Source: Robinsoniella peoriensis (GTDB lineage Bacteria; Bacillota; Clostridia; Lachnospirales; Lachnospiraceae). Taken from it: a stretch of DNA of 64,000 nt. Shown here in pieces: positions 35,388 to 42,447 of the stretch. The stretch is from contig NZ_JTGN01000001.1 in the NCBI RefSeq assembly GCF_000797495.1, forward strand, positions 193,501 through 257,500, written 5' to 3'. The position numbers were made by a program, and so were the translations under genes. The stretch's first letter is position 1. Every line of letters starts with the position of its first letter. The notes under the pieces were generated by a model. It was given only the letters and a program-made list of their open reading frames with translations, made no database searches and was not told the origin of the DNA.

Positions 35388-36353
35388 TTAATCACATTCC
35401 ATCTTCTCAATTTTATTCCAAACTAATTCTGCTGTCTCTTCATTCGTAATTAATACATTTATCAGCCCGCCATTTAATGCTCCACAGATGGAATCGATTT
35501 TACTGGTTCCCTGTGCTACACCAATGCGGTATTCTTTTTGCCTGATTACATCCAGAGGCACTGCGATCGTTCTTTCGTCTAATTCCATATCACAGATATT
35601 CCCGTTAATGTCAATAATATGGGAACAGATATCCCCTACCGCACCTTTTTGTGAGAGTTCTTCCATTGTGCGGTCACTTAAGTAGCCTGCACGTACAATT
35701 GCACTTTTCAACCCAAATGCCCCCATTGTGAAAACTGCAATGTTGGCATCATATCCATATTGGAGTACTTTTCCCATATTGTGATCCCGCTGGATAATAT
35801 CCTTCATTTTTTTATTATCCACCACTGCCGGAAGGGGCAATACATAAGATGAGGCTCTTAACTTGTTGGCAAAATTATTTGCAATTTCCGTAGAATAGAT
35901 ATTTTTCTTTAAATTACTGATACCGCCGCAAAGAAGCACTGCTGTTACATTTTCCAGGTCTTCTCTTCCAATCAGGGATTTAGAGCACTCAAATAAGGTA
36001 TCGCCCCAGGAAAGCCCCAGAATATCACCATTTTTTATAATACTGTTCAGATATCTTGCCATTTCCATCCCAATGCGGGACAACGGATTCTCATCGGCAT
36101 TCGATGGCGTTATAATCACTTTCTTCAAATTGAATTTATTCCTGAATTTCTGCTCCAGCTTGCTCTCTACGCTCATAGGGTCAATCACCTGGACGCGAAC
36201 AATGCCCACCTCTTTCGCTTCATTCAAAAGTTTCGATATGTATGGTCTGGACAAACTTAACTTCTTTGCCACCATCTCCTGGCTATAGTCGTTTTCATAA
36301 TAGAGTTTAGCAACCTGAACCAAAAGCTCTATCTTCTTATAATCATTCATCAT
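35388..36353 (-). CDS. SorC/DeoR-type sugar-binding transcriptional regulator
   Basis: A regulator of 321 residues. The N-terminal helix-turn-helix is in LYYENDYSQEMVAKKLSLSRPYISKLLNEAK. The large C-terminal sugar-phosphate-binding domain (SorC type) shows GDILGLSWGDTL, LCGGI, and GTSKIDSICGALNGGLINVLITNE at its end. EryD of erythritol operons belongs to this family. Three consecutive ATG codons follow GGGAGGAG; the middle one is taken. The gene lies directly after the microcompartment operon and probably controls it through the repeats at 39639-39710. The inverted repeat over its own promoter suggests autoregulation. Confidence 0.9.
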   Translation of the reverse strand: MMNDYKKIELLVQVAKLYYENDYSQEMVAKKLSLSRPYISKLLNEAKEVGIVRVQVIDPMSVESKLEQKFRNKFNLKKVIITPSNADENPLSRIGMEMARYLNSIIKNGDILGLSWGDTLFECSKSLIGREDLENVTAVLLCGGISNLKKNIYSTEIANNFANKLRASSYVLPLPAVVDNKKMKDIIQRDHNMGKVLQYGYDANIAVFTMGAFGLKSAIVRAGYLSDRTMEELSQKGAVGDICSHIIDINGNICDMELDERTIAVPLDVIRQKEYRIGVAQGTSKIDSICGALNGGLINVLITNEETAELVWNKIEKMECD

Positions 36354-36402
36354 CATTCTCCTCCCGACAATCATCTCCCTATTTTATATAAAAGGACAGT
36401 AT

Positions 36403-36448
36403 TTGGATATTATTTAGGTATTATAACATAGTTCTGTTTTATATCCAA
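36403..36448 (-). promoter_or_regulatory. SigA promoter of the SorC gene with inverted repeat
   Basis: Minus strand TTGGAT (36448-36443), 17 bases, TATAAT (36425-36420). TTGGATAT at 36403-36410 and ATATCCAA at 36441-36448 form an inverted repeat that covers the -35 and the start region, a likely operator. Its sequence differs from the repeats at 39639-39710. Confidence 0.75.
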
Positions 36449-36462
36449 TAATGAACAATAAG

Positions 36463-36497
36463 AAAGACAGGGCTTTCCATCTCAAGACCCTGCCTTT
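36463..36497 (-). terminator. Terminator after the shell-protein gene
   Basis: Minus strand AAAGGCAGGG (36497-36488) and CCCTGTCTTT (36472-36463) form a ten-base stem with one G-T pair, followed by CTT. It lies 26 bases after the stop of the BMC gene and so sets the 3' end of the operon that starts at 39631. Confidence 0.75.
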
Positions 36498-36523
36498 TGT
36501 CCTTATCTTATATTGTCTGGAAT

Positions 36524-36799
36524 TTATGCCTGGGGCAATATCTTTTCCACATCACCATGAGGTCTTGGTATCACATGTACCGCAACCAGTTCCCCCAGCT
36601 TTCCTGCTGCCTGAGCTCCCACTTCAGTTGCAGCTTTCACCGCTCCCACATCTCCCCGTACCATGATCGTAACTAATCCGGATCCGATTTTCTCTGATCC
36701 CACCAATGTTACATCTGCAGCTTTTACCATCGAATCAGCTGCTTCAATTGCCGCTACCAGACCTCTTGTTTCTACTAATCCTAACGCTTCCTGTGTCAT
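36524..36799 (-). CDS. Bacterial microcompartment hexameric shell protein (BMC-H)
   Basis: A shell protein of 91 residues that closely resembles PduA/PduJ/EutM in length and sequence: [20 protein letters not shown] at the start, the pore loop EKIGSG near residue 37-42, [15 protein letters not shown], and the C-terminal [12 protein letters not shown]. The edge lysine (in ADSMVKAAD) and the arginine in PRPH that make hexamer-hexamer contacts are kept. It would tile the facets of a protein shell. No pentameric vertex gene (BMC-P, EutN/CcmL type) and no BMC-T gene are in the window, so a closed shell needs partners from another locus. AGGAGG precedes the start. Last gene of the unit with TIM, DeoC and a GatD-like dehydrogenase. 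Confidence 0.96.
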   Translation of the reverse strand: MTQEALGLVETRGLVAAIEAADSMVKAADVTLVGSEKIGSGLVTIMVRGDVGAVKAATEVGAQAAGKLGELVAVHVIPRPHGDVEKILPQA

Positions 36800-36899
36800 T
36801 TACTTATCCTCCTGCTTGGTTTCTATTTATTAAATATCTCAAATTTCCCGCTCCTGATGTTTCTTAAAAATGCTTTCTGCATAATGTACCGTCCACCCG

Positions 36900-37964
36900 T
36901 TACAACTCCGGTTTAAAGAGTACTTTCGTAAATACCTCTGTTCGGTTAAACATCATATCAAATACTTCTTTACAATCTTCCAGGCGCACCCTGTGGGTAA
37001 TTAACGGGTCTACGTTCATCTGTCCGGTATGTATAAATTCCAGGGCACTTTTCCATTCGTTAATCGGCAGCGGGTTAATGGATGAGTTCCAGCTTCCGTG
37101 AATGGTCAGTTCCCCTCTTAATATAGATGCTATGACACTGTTGGGGAACGTTACATCATCATAAGTGATACCGCCGTATACGACCTCGCCATTTTTCTTA
37201 CAGGAAGCTACTGCCTGTACATGGGTATATTTACTACCAGCAAATTCGATTGCAATATCTACCCCTTCCCCTCCTGTCAACTCTTTAATTGCCTTTACTG
37301 CGTCCAGGTCTTTTCCGTTTACACCGGCTGTGGCACCAAGCCGCTTAGCCAGACGGAGCTTGTCATCGGATACATCTACAGCAATTACCGTTGTGCATCC
37401 AAGGGATTTCAGCCACTGAACCGTAATAAAGCCTATGGCTCCCAACCCGAATACTGCTGCCGATTTTCCAGCTTCTATTTTTGTTTTCCGCACTGCATGC
37501 AGTCCTACCGATACGGGATCCGTAAAGGAACCTTCTTCGTAATCTACTCCGGATGGTAGTTTGAGACAGTTTTCTGACTCTACCACGATATATTCTGCCA
37601 TTGCACCGTCTCTTCTGGAACCATAGTAGTCATATGTGTCGCAGAGATGTGACTGCCCTACTTTACAGTATTGGCATTCACCACATGGAATTAACGGCAT
37701 AACCGATACCCGGTCCCCCACATCCAGCTGGTTTTTCACCTTATCACCGCAGGCTATAATCTGTCCTGCAAACTCATGCCCTATTGTAGTTGGAAAATGA
37801 TAGGTTCCCTTTACCATAACTCTGGGAATATCAGATCCGCATACCCCACAGCTTTTTACCTTAATCAAAACCTGGGTATCCTTTTCAATCTGGGGTACAT
37901 CTACTTCCACACAACGGATATCTTTTGGTGCAAACAATCTTACAGCCCTCATTTTTTGTGCCAT
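36900..37964 (-). CDS. Zinc dehydrogenase, galactitol-1-phosphate dehydrogenase-like
   Basis: A medium-chain dehydrogenase of 354 residues. Catalytic zinc ligands are in SCGVCGSD and GHEFAG. The structural zinc cysteines are in CGECQYCKVGQSHLC. The NAD motif is FGLGAIGF. HGSWNSS near residue 300 is common in GatD and sorbitol-type dehydrogenases. It probably oxidises a polyol or polyol phosphate. The start at 37964 is set by AGGAG eight bases upstream; GTG 37973 and ATG 37952 are less likely. No encapsulation-type N-terminal extension is seen. It lies between deoC and the shell gene. Confidence 0.88.
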   Translation of the reverse strand: MAQKMRAVRLFAPKDIRCVEVDVPQIEKDTQVLIKVKSCGVCGSDIPRVMVKGTYHFPTTIGHEFAGQIIACGDKVKNQLDVGDRVSVMPLIPCGECQYCKVGQSHLCDTYDYYGSRRDGAMAEYIVVESENCLKLPSGVDYEEGSFTDPVSVGLHAVRKTKIEAGKSAAVFGLGAIGFITVQWLKSLGCTTVIAVDVSDDKLRLAKRLGATAGVNGKDLDAVKAIKELTGGEGVDIAIEFAGSKYTHVQAVASCKKNGEVVYGGITYDDVTFPNSVIASILRGELTIHGSWNSSINPLPINEWKSALEFIHTGQMNVDPLITHRVRLEDCKEVFDMMFNRTEVFTKVLFKPEL

Positions 37965-37982
37965 TTCCTTCACTCCTCTCCT

Positions 37983-38735
37983 TTAATAATTACTGCTTCC
38001 GGTCAAACCATTTATGATTGCAATACCGGAACTGGTACCCAGCCTTGTTGCTCCCGCCGAAATCATTTCTTTGGCTGTTTCTGCACTCTTTACACCGCCG
38101 GATGCTTTTACGCCCATCTCATTCCCAACCGTTTTCCTCATAAGTGCCACGTGAGCTGCGGTAGCCCCTCCGGTGGAAAATCCGGTGGATGTCTTTACAA
38201 AATCTGCACCTGCCGTTTTACAGATCTGGCATACATGTACAATTTCTTCCTCCGTGAGCAGGCAGGTCTCCAGGATTACTTTTACAATTGCTCTTCCATG
38301 TACAGCAGTAACCACATCTGAAATATCTTTTTTTACAAAATTCCAGTCTTCTGATTTCACTTTCCCTACATTAATCACCATATCTACTTCATTCGCTCCG
38401 TTTTCGATGGCTTCATTCGCTTCAAAAACTTTGGATTTCGTTGTAGTGGCACCCAGCGGGAATCCGATGACGGTACATACTTTTACGTCTGTCCCTCTCA
38501 GCATTTCATAGCAAAGGGGAACGTATCCGGGATTTACGCACACTGAGCAAAAATGATTATCTTTTGCTTCCTCACACAATTTTTTGATCTGTTCTTCGTT
38601 TGCATCCTGTTTCAGCAGCGTATGGTCTATCATACCTGCAATAGATCCGGACGGGGAAGATTTCAGCCCTCCCTGGCTTTCCAGCTTTCTTAAAATCTCA
38701 TCTGCAATTTTTGCAACCAACTGTTCCATTTCCAT
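37983..38735 (-). CDS. deoC: Deoxyribose-phosphate aldolase with N-terminal targeting helix
   Basis: A class I aldolase of 250 residues. Canonical DERA begins at about residue 32 ([10 protein letters not shown]). Catalytic residues are all present: Schiff-base Lys181 in [12 protein letters not shown], Lys210 in GVKASGG and Asp118 in VDMVINVG. It splits 2-deoxyribose 5-phosphate to acetaldehyde and glyceraldehyde 3-phosphate, or a related sugar phosphate. Residues 1-20 are an added amphipathic helix with L6, V7, I10, I14, L15 and L18 on one face. A Gly/Ser/Pro linker (21-31) joins it to the enzyme. That is the architecture of microcompartment encapsulation peptides. GAGAGG precedes the start. 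It lies between the TIM gene and the GatD-like gene. Confidence 0.92.
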   Translation of the reverse strand: MEMEQLVAKIADEILRKLESQGGLKSSPSGSIAGMIDHTLLKQDANEEQIKKLCEEAKDNHFCSVCVNPGYVPLCYEMLRGTDVKVCTVIGFPLGATTTKSKVFEANEAIENGANEVDMVINVGKVKSEDWNFVKKDISDVVTAVHGRAIVKVILETCLLTEEEIVHVCQICKTAGADFVKTSTGFSTGGATAAHVALMRKTVGNEMGVKASGGVKSAETAKEMISAGATRLGTSSGIAIINGLTGSSNY

Positions 38736-38783
38736 ATGTATGTCCTCTCTTCCTAATATATTATCTTACGGCACATTGAACTT

Positions 38784-39569
38784 TCAGACACTCTCCTGAA
38801 TGTGGTTTAATTTCCCGGCATGAATCCCTGCACTTCCAATTAAAAATCCATCTACGGAAGGAATACTGCCAATGGCTGCCGCGTTCTTTTCATTTACACT
38901 GCCTCCATAAAGTACTGGCACTTCCGCACCTAAGATCTCCCGGATAATTCCTTTTAAATATACATGTGTTTCATGAATCTCTTCTATCGATGCACTTGCA
39001 CCTGTTCCGATCGCCCAGACAGGTTCATATGCGATATGTAATTTTGAAACCGCCTCACAGGGCAGTCTTGCCAGATCTTTTTGAAGCTGGCTGCGAAGCG
39101 TCTCTTTCCACATGCCCTCCTGGCGTTCCTTCATACTTTCCCCAATGCAAAGCATGATTTCCATAGATGCCTGTGCAGCGGAAAACACTTTTCGATTAAT
39201 TTCCTCATCCGACTCATAATTGTATATCCGCCGTTCGGAATGACCTGCCATCAGATACGTACACCCCAGCTCACGAAGCATGGGAATAGAAATCTCTCCG
39301 GTAAAGGCACCTCTCGGCTGATCGTGGAAATTCTGCGCTCCCATGAGAATATGACGCCCGGAAAACTCCTCTGCTAATGCTGCTAATGTTGTGAAGGGCG
39401 GGAAAATGACAAGTGGTACATCCGGAATATATTTTAGATCCTCTAAAAATTTCCTTCCCTCCGCTATTGTCATATTCATCTTCCAGTTTACTGCAATTAT
39501 GGGCTTTTTTTTCTGATATCTTTGGATGGTATCACGGATAATTCTTTCTAATTCTTCCTTATCTATCAT
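38784..39569 (-). CDS. tpiA: Triosephosphate isomerase with N-terminal targeting helix
   Basis: A TIM of 261 residues, about ten longer than normal. The catalytic set is complete: Asn28 and Lys30 in NWKMN, His110 in AGHSERR, Glu182 in AYEPVWAIGTG, and the phosphate loop YGGSV. Residues 1-18 (MIDKEELERIIRDTIQRY) form an extra amphipathic helix with L7, I10, I11, I15 and Y18 on one face, followed by a Lys-rich linker. Housekeeping TIM starts almost directly at the NWKMN strand. It may isomerise the aldolase product inside a shell, or act on a tetrulose phosphate like the TIM-related isomerases of erythritol pathways. The ribosome site is weak (GTGGATAG). It is the first gene of its transcription unit. 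Confidence 0.9.
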   Translation of the reverse strand: MIDKEELERIIRDTIQRYQKKKPIIAVNWKMNMTIAEGRKFLEDLKYIPDVPLVIFPPFTTLAALAEEFSGRHILMGAQNFHDQPRGAFTGEISIPMLRELGCTYLMAGHSERRIYNYESDEEINRKVFSAAQASMEIMLCIGESMKERQEGMWKETLRSQLQKDLARLPCEAVSKLHIAYEPVWAIGTGASASIEEIHETHVYLKGIIREILGAEVPVLYGGSVNEKNAAAIGSIPSVDGFLIGSAGIHAGKLNHIQESV

Positions 39570-39630
39570 CTATCCACAGCTTTCTATTTACATTTGTTCA
39601 TGCTATAGTAAATTATGTTACTTTAAAATT

Positions 39631-39659
39631 ATAATAACACAACGCATATTTAAAGTCAA
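39631..39659 (-). promoter_or_regulatory. SigA promoter of the tpiA-deoC-BMC operon
   Basis: Minus strand TTGACT (39659-39654), 17 bases, TATTAT (39636-39631), 62 bases before the tpiA ATG. The spacer contains one arm of the operator described at 39639-39710. It makes the microcompartment genes a unit of their own, separable from the upstream dehydrogenase/kinase/transport genes. Confidence 0.87.
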
Positions 39660-39710
39660 CAATTTATATGCGTTGTCTTATCCTGACACAATTTATATGC
39701 GTTGTCTTAT
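39639..39710. promoter_or_regulatory. Three-copy operator, presumed SorC site
   Basis: Two 23-base direct repeats (39659-39681 and 39688-39710, 29 bases apart) contain ACAACGCATATAAATTGT in minus orientation. A third, inverted copy ACAACGCATAT (39639-39649) pairs with ATATGCGTTGT (39666-39676) as a perfect 11-base inverted repeat that spans the -35 element. SorC-family proteins are known tetramers that bind extended repeats. The regulator gene is the last one past the operon (35388-36353). No other copy of the motif is seen in the window. Confidence 0.78.
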
Positions 39711-39794
39711 ACTGAATTAACTGTTTTATTCTTTGCTATTTATCATTTAACGGTTTACAAATGTTCCTTTAAGCAATACTTTCCATTGAAATCT

Positions 39795-40832
39795 TTATGG
39801 GTGGATAATTGCTTTTAGAATCCGGCCCGCCTTCAAATGTTCAAAAGCTTCCAGGATTTCTTCTAATGGGTATTCTTTCGTAATATATTTTTCCGGCTGC
39901 AGCTGTCTCCTGGCTATTTTTTCTAATATCTCCCTGTTCTGCCTGCTGGTGGAAGCATGAACACCAAAGACCCCCAGTTCTTTATAATGAATATCGTTGG
40001 AGTCTAAAAATCCCTTTCCGTCTCCCGGTATTCCTCCAAACAGGCTGATCCGGCCATGCTTTGCTGCTATCTTCAGTGCGTCCGTATGTACCTGTCCAAC
40101 TGAACATGCCGTAATTACCACATCCGCCCCATTGCCGTCTGTTTCTTCCATAATTCTGTCATAACAGTTTTCCGTCTTAGAATTGATGACAATAATATCC
40201 GGGATTAATTCCCGTGCCTGACGGATGCGAAAATCCGATACTTCCATCATCATGACCTTAGATGCCCCCGCTGCAAATGCAAGTTCTGCATGGGAACAGC
40301 CGATGAAACCGGAACCAAATACAGCAACGGTATCCCCCTCTTTGATATTGCATATTTGCTGTGCATTGTAAGCACATGCCATTGGTTCTGCAAGCGCCGC
40401 TTCATTTGCCGTCACATGCTCGTTCACCTTATTGACATTCCCCTGGTGAAAGGCATCGGCAGGTATCTCCATATATTCTGCAAAAACTCCATCAAATTCA
40501 AAACCGATTGTCCTTAAATGGTCACACATATTCGTATGCCCTTTTTGGCAGGGCCTGCACACACCGCATCCAATCGCAGGCGCGATCTGAACCCGGTCCC
40601 CAAGTGCAAATCCCGGCACTTCTCTGCCGATCTCTACAATTCTTCCGCAGCACTCGTGCCCGATAATCCTGCCTGGAGTGATCTTTGGGTTTCCATTGGC
40701 ATAAGTTCTCACGTCCGTTCCACAGATAGATGCAGCTTCTATTTTAATCACTGCCGTATCTTTTGATGCAGACGGTTTTTCCCTGTCTTCGATACGAAAA
40801 TTTTTATCCCCATTATAAACAAATGCTTTCAT
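39795..40832 (-). CDS. Zinc-dependent medium-chain dehydrogenase (polyol type)
   Basis: A dehydrogenase of 345 residues. Catalytic zinc ligands: ASICGTDVRT and GHECCG. Structural zinc cysteines: CGVCRPCQKGHTNMC. NAD motif: FGSGFIGCSHAELA. It resembles sorbitol/L-threonine dehydrogenase-like proteins that oxidise secondary alcohols of sugars. AGGAGGAG precedes the ATG. It overlaps the end of the DUF4867-like gene by 20 bases. It is the last gene before the 225-base gap with the operator, so it probably ends the upstream transport/kinase operon. Confidence 0.87.
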   Translation of the reverse strand: MKAFVYNGDKNFRIEDREKPSASKDTAVIKIEAASICGTDVRTYANGNPKITPGRIIGHECCGRIVEIGREVPGFALGDRVQIAPAIGCGVCRPCQKGHTNMCDHLRTIGFEFDGVFAEYMEIPADAFHQGNVNKVNEHVTANEAALAEPMACAYNAQQICNIKEGDTVAVFGSGFIGCSHAELAFAAGASKVMMMEVSDFRIRQARELIPDIIVINSKTENCYDRIMEETDGNGADVVITACSVGQVHTDALKIAAKHGRISLFGGIPGDGKGFLDSNDIHYKELGVFGVHASTSRQNREILEKIARRQLQPEKYITKEYPLEEILEAFEHLKAGRILKAIIHP

Positions 40833-41337
40833 AGTCTCCTCCTGTTTTGACGGTTAATAAGCTATCCCCTTCAAAGTTTACCGCTGTCAGGTCATTCCAG
40901 TAGGTGCGTTCCGGAAGTACGATCAGGACATGAACTTCTTCCTTGTTTAACGGTTGGGGCATGTAATGCCAGGTACCGGGATTCAAATGGATCATGGTAC
41001 CACAGGGTATAAAAAATGCACGTATGTCTCCGGTTTCCGGTCTCCCGGTATTTCCTGCAGGCGCAAGGCACAATACGGTATCATCATCCATAGGCATCAT
41101 GATTTCAGCCGTGTGATCATGGTATTCCAGTGCCGGAACCAGGAACCGGGCTGACCTCTCTACCTGGAGGGTTGAAAATGCAAGTGCTGATACCGGCGGT
41201 ACCATGCGGATACTGTCGCGGTAAAACGTAAAATTCTGATCTCCAAAACATGCGCCTTCCTCTGCGCACATAGGATGGAACTGGCCAAATATATCAAAAC
41301 TCTCTTTGCTTAACTGCTCTGCCTGTACTGTAATCAT
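40813..41337 (-). CDS. DUF4867/ureidoglycolate-lyase-like cupin protein
   Basis: A protein of 174 residues with cupin-like strands: EYHDHTAEIMMPMDDD, then FFIPCGTMIHLNPGTWHYMP. This resembles ureidoglycolate lyase (AllA)-type cupins and the uncharacterised DUF4867 family that accompanies sugar kinases. The start at 41337 is seven bases after GGAGGA; an ATG two codons earlier is only one base from it. It sits between two dehydrogenase genes. It may be an isomerase or lyase for the keto sugar. The function is not known. Confidence 0.78.
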   Translation of the reverse strand: MITVQAEQLSKESFDIFGQFHPMCAEEGACFGDQNFTFYRDSIRMVPPVSALAFSTLQVERSARFLVPALEYHDHTAEIMMPMDDDTVLCLAPAGNTGRPETGDIRAFFIPCGTMIHLNPGTWHYMPQPLNKEEVHVLIVLPERTYWNDLTAVNFEGDSLLTVKTGGDYESICL

Positions 41338-41353
41338 TTTCATTCCTCCATTA

Positions 41354-42433
41354 TCATGGTTTTATAACAACCTTAAGAGATCCATCTCCTTTGGCATTCT
41401 GTTCAAAAGCCTGCTGCCACTGATCCAGGGAAAATGTATGAGTCACTACACCATCCGTATAAATGGTATTATCAGCAATCCATTCCGTTACCACATCAAA
41501 ACAGTAAGGTCCTAAATGTGCTCCCAGAATATCCAGTTCCTTTCCATCACCGATTACAGACCAATCCACACTTACTTTTTGTCCGAATACGCTGAACTCA
41601 ATAAATCTCCCCAATTTCCGTATGGCATCTAAACCCTGCTGCACACTGGAAGGATGTCCCGTTGCTTCTATATAAATATCACAGCCATAACCATTTGTCA
41701 TGCTCTGAATCTCTTTTACTACGTCACACTCTGACGGATTGAGGCAGATATCCGCACCAAAACTTTTGGCAATCGCAAGCCTGTCTTCCTTCATATCAAT
41801 TGCAATGAGCTTTTTAGGCCTTCTCAATCTCGCATAATTAACCATTGCCAGCCCCAATGTTCCCACTCCGGAAATTACAACTACATCGGTATTGGAAATA
41901 TCCGCACGGTCCACTGCGTGCTTTGCACAGCTGTACGGTTCAATTAAGATGGCTTTTTCTAATTCCAGATCCTTAGGAATCTGATAAATCCTTGTCTTTT
42001 CAGGCAATATCATATATTCCGCCATGGCACCATTGACATGGGCACGGAATCCAAAGATATCTGCCTGGTCACACATCCAATAGTGCCCGGTCCTGCAGAA
42101 CATGCACTCCCCGCAGGGTACAATCTGTTCACCGGTTATCCGGTCACCTGCCTTTGCACATCCCTGGTAATCTTCAGCCACCTCGACTACTTCTCCCACA
42201 AATTCATGCCCGGGAATAAACGGTGTTTTTACCCAGGGCTCTGATTTACCATCTCCCCAATAACCTTCTGCTCCATGCCAGTTTTTAATATCACTTGCGC
42301 ACACACCGCAAGCCTCCACTTTAATCAGTACCTCACCCTTTTTTAATTCCGGTACCGGATAATCTGACTCCAGCCGATAATCATTTTTTCCGTAAACAAC
42401 CAGTGCTTTCATTGTTTTTACTGTCTTCGCCAT
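41354..42433 (-). CDS. Zinc dehydrogenase, erythritol/L-threitol dehydrogenase-like
   Basis: A dehydrogenase of 359 residues. Catalytic zinc motifs are EACGVCASDIKNWHGAEGYW and PGHEFVGEVVEV. The structural zinc cysteines are in CGECMFCRTGHYWMC. The NAD motif is GVGTLGLAMV. The stretch from WHGAEGYWGD to TPFIPGHEFVGEV recalls erythritol/L-threitol dehydrogenases as I remember them. That assignment is from memory, not a search. It would oxidise a C4 polyol to erythrulose for phosphorylation by the kinase encoded 15 bases upstream. AGAAGGAGAAGG precedes the ATG. Confidence 0.8.
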   Translation of the reverse strand: MAKTVKTMKALVVYGKNDYRLESDYPVPELKKGEVLIKVEACGVCASDIKNWHGAEGYWGDGKSEPWVKTPFIPGHEFVGEVVEVAEDYQGCAKAGDRITGEQIVPCGECMFCRTGHYWMCDQADIFGFRAHVNGAMAEYMILPEKTRIYQIPKDLELEKAILIEPYSCAKHAVDRADISNTDVVVISGVGTLGLAMVNYARLRRPKKLIAIDMKEDRLAIAKSFGADICLNPSECDVVKEIQSMTNGYGCDIYIEATGHPSSVQQGLDAIRKLGRFIEFSVFGQKVSVDWSVIGDGKELDILGAHLGPYCFDVVTEWIADNTIYTDGVVTHTFSLDQWQQAFEQNAKGDGSLKVVIKP

Positions 42434-42447
42434 ATTTCCTTCTCCTT

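Noticed and set aside
36800..39569. Encapsulation-type N-terminus on the GatD-like dehydrogenase at 36900-37964.
   Set aside because: Its sequence enters the dehydrogenase fold almost directly (MRAVRLFAPKDI); there is no room for a helix and linker.
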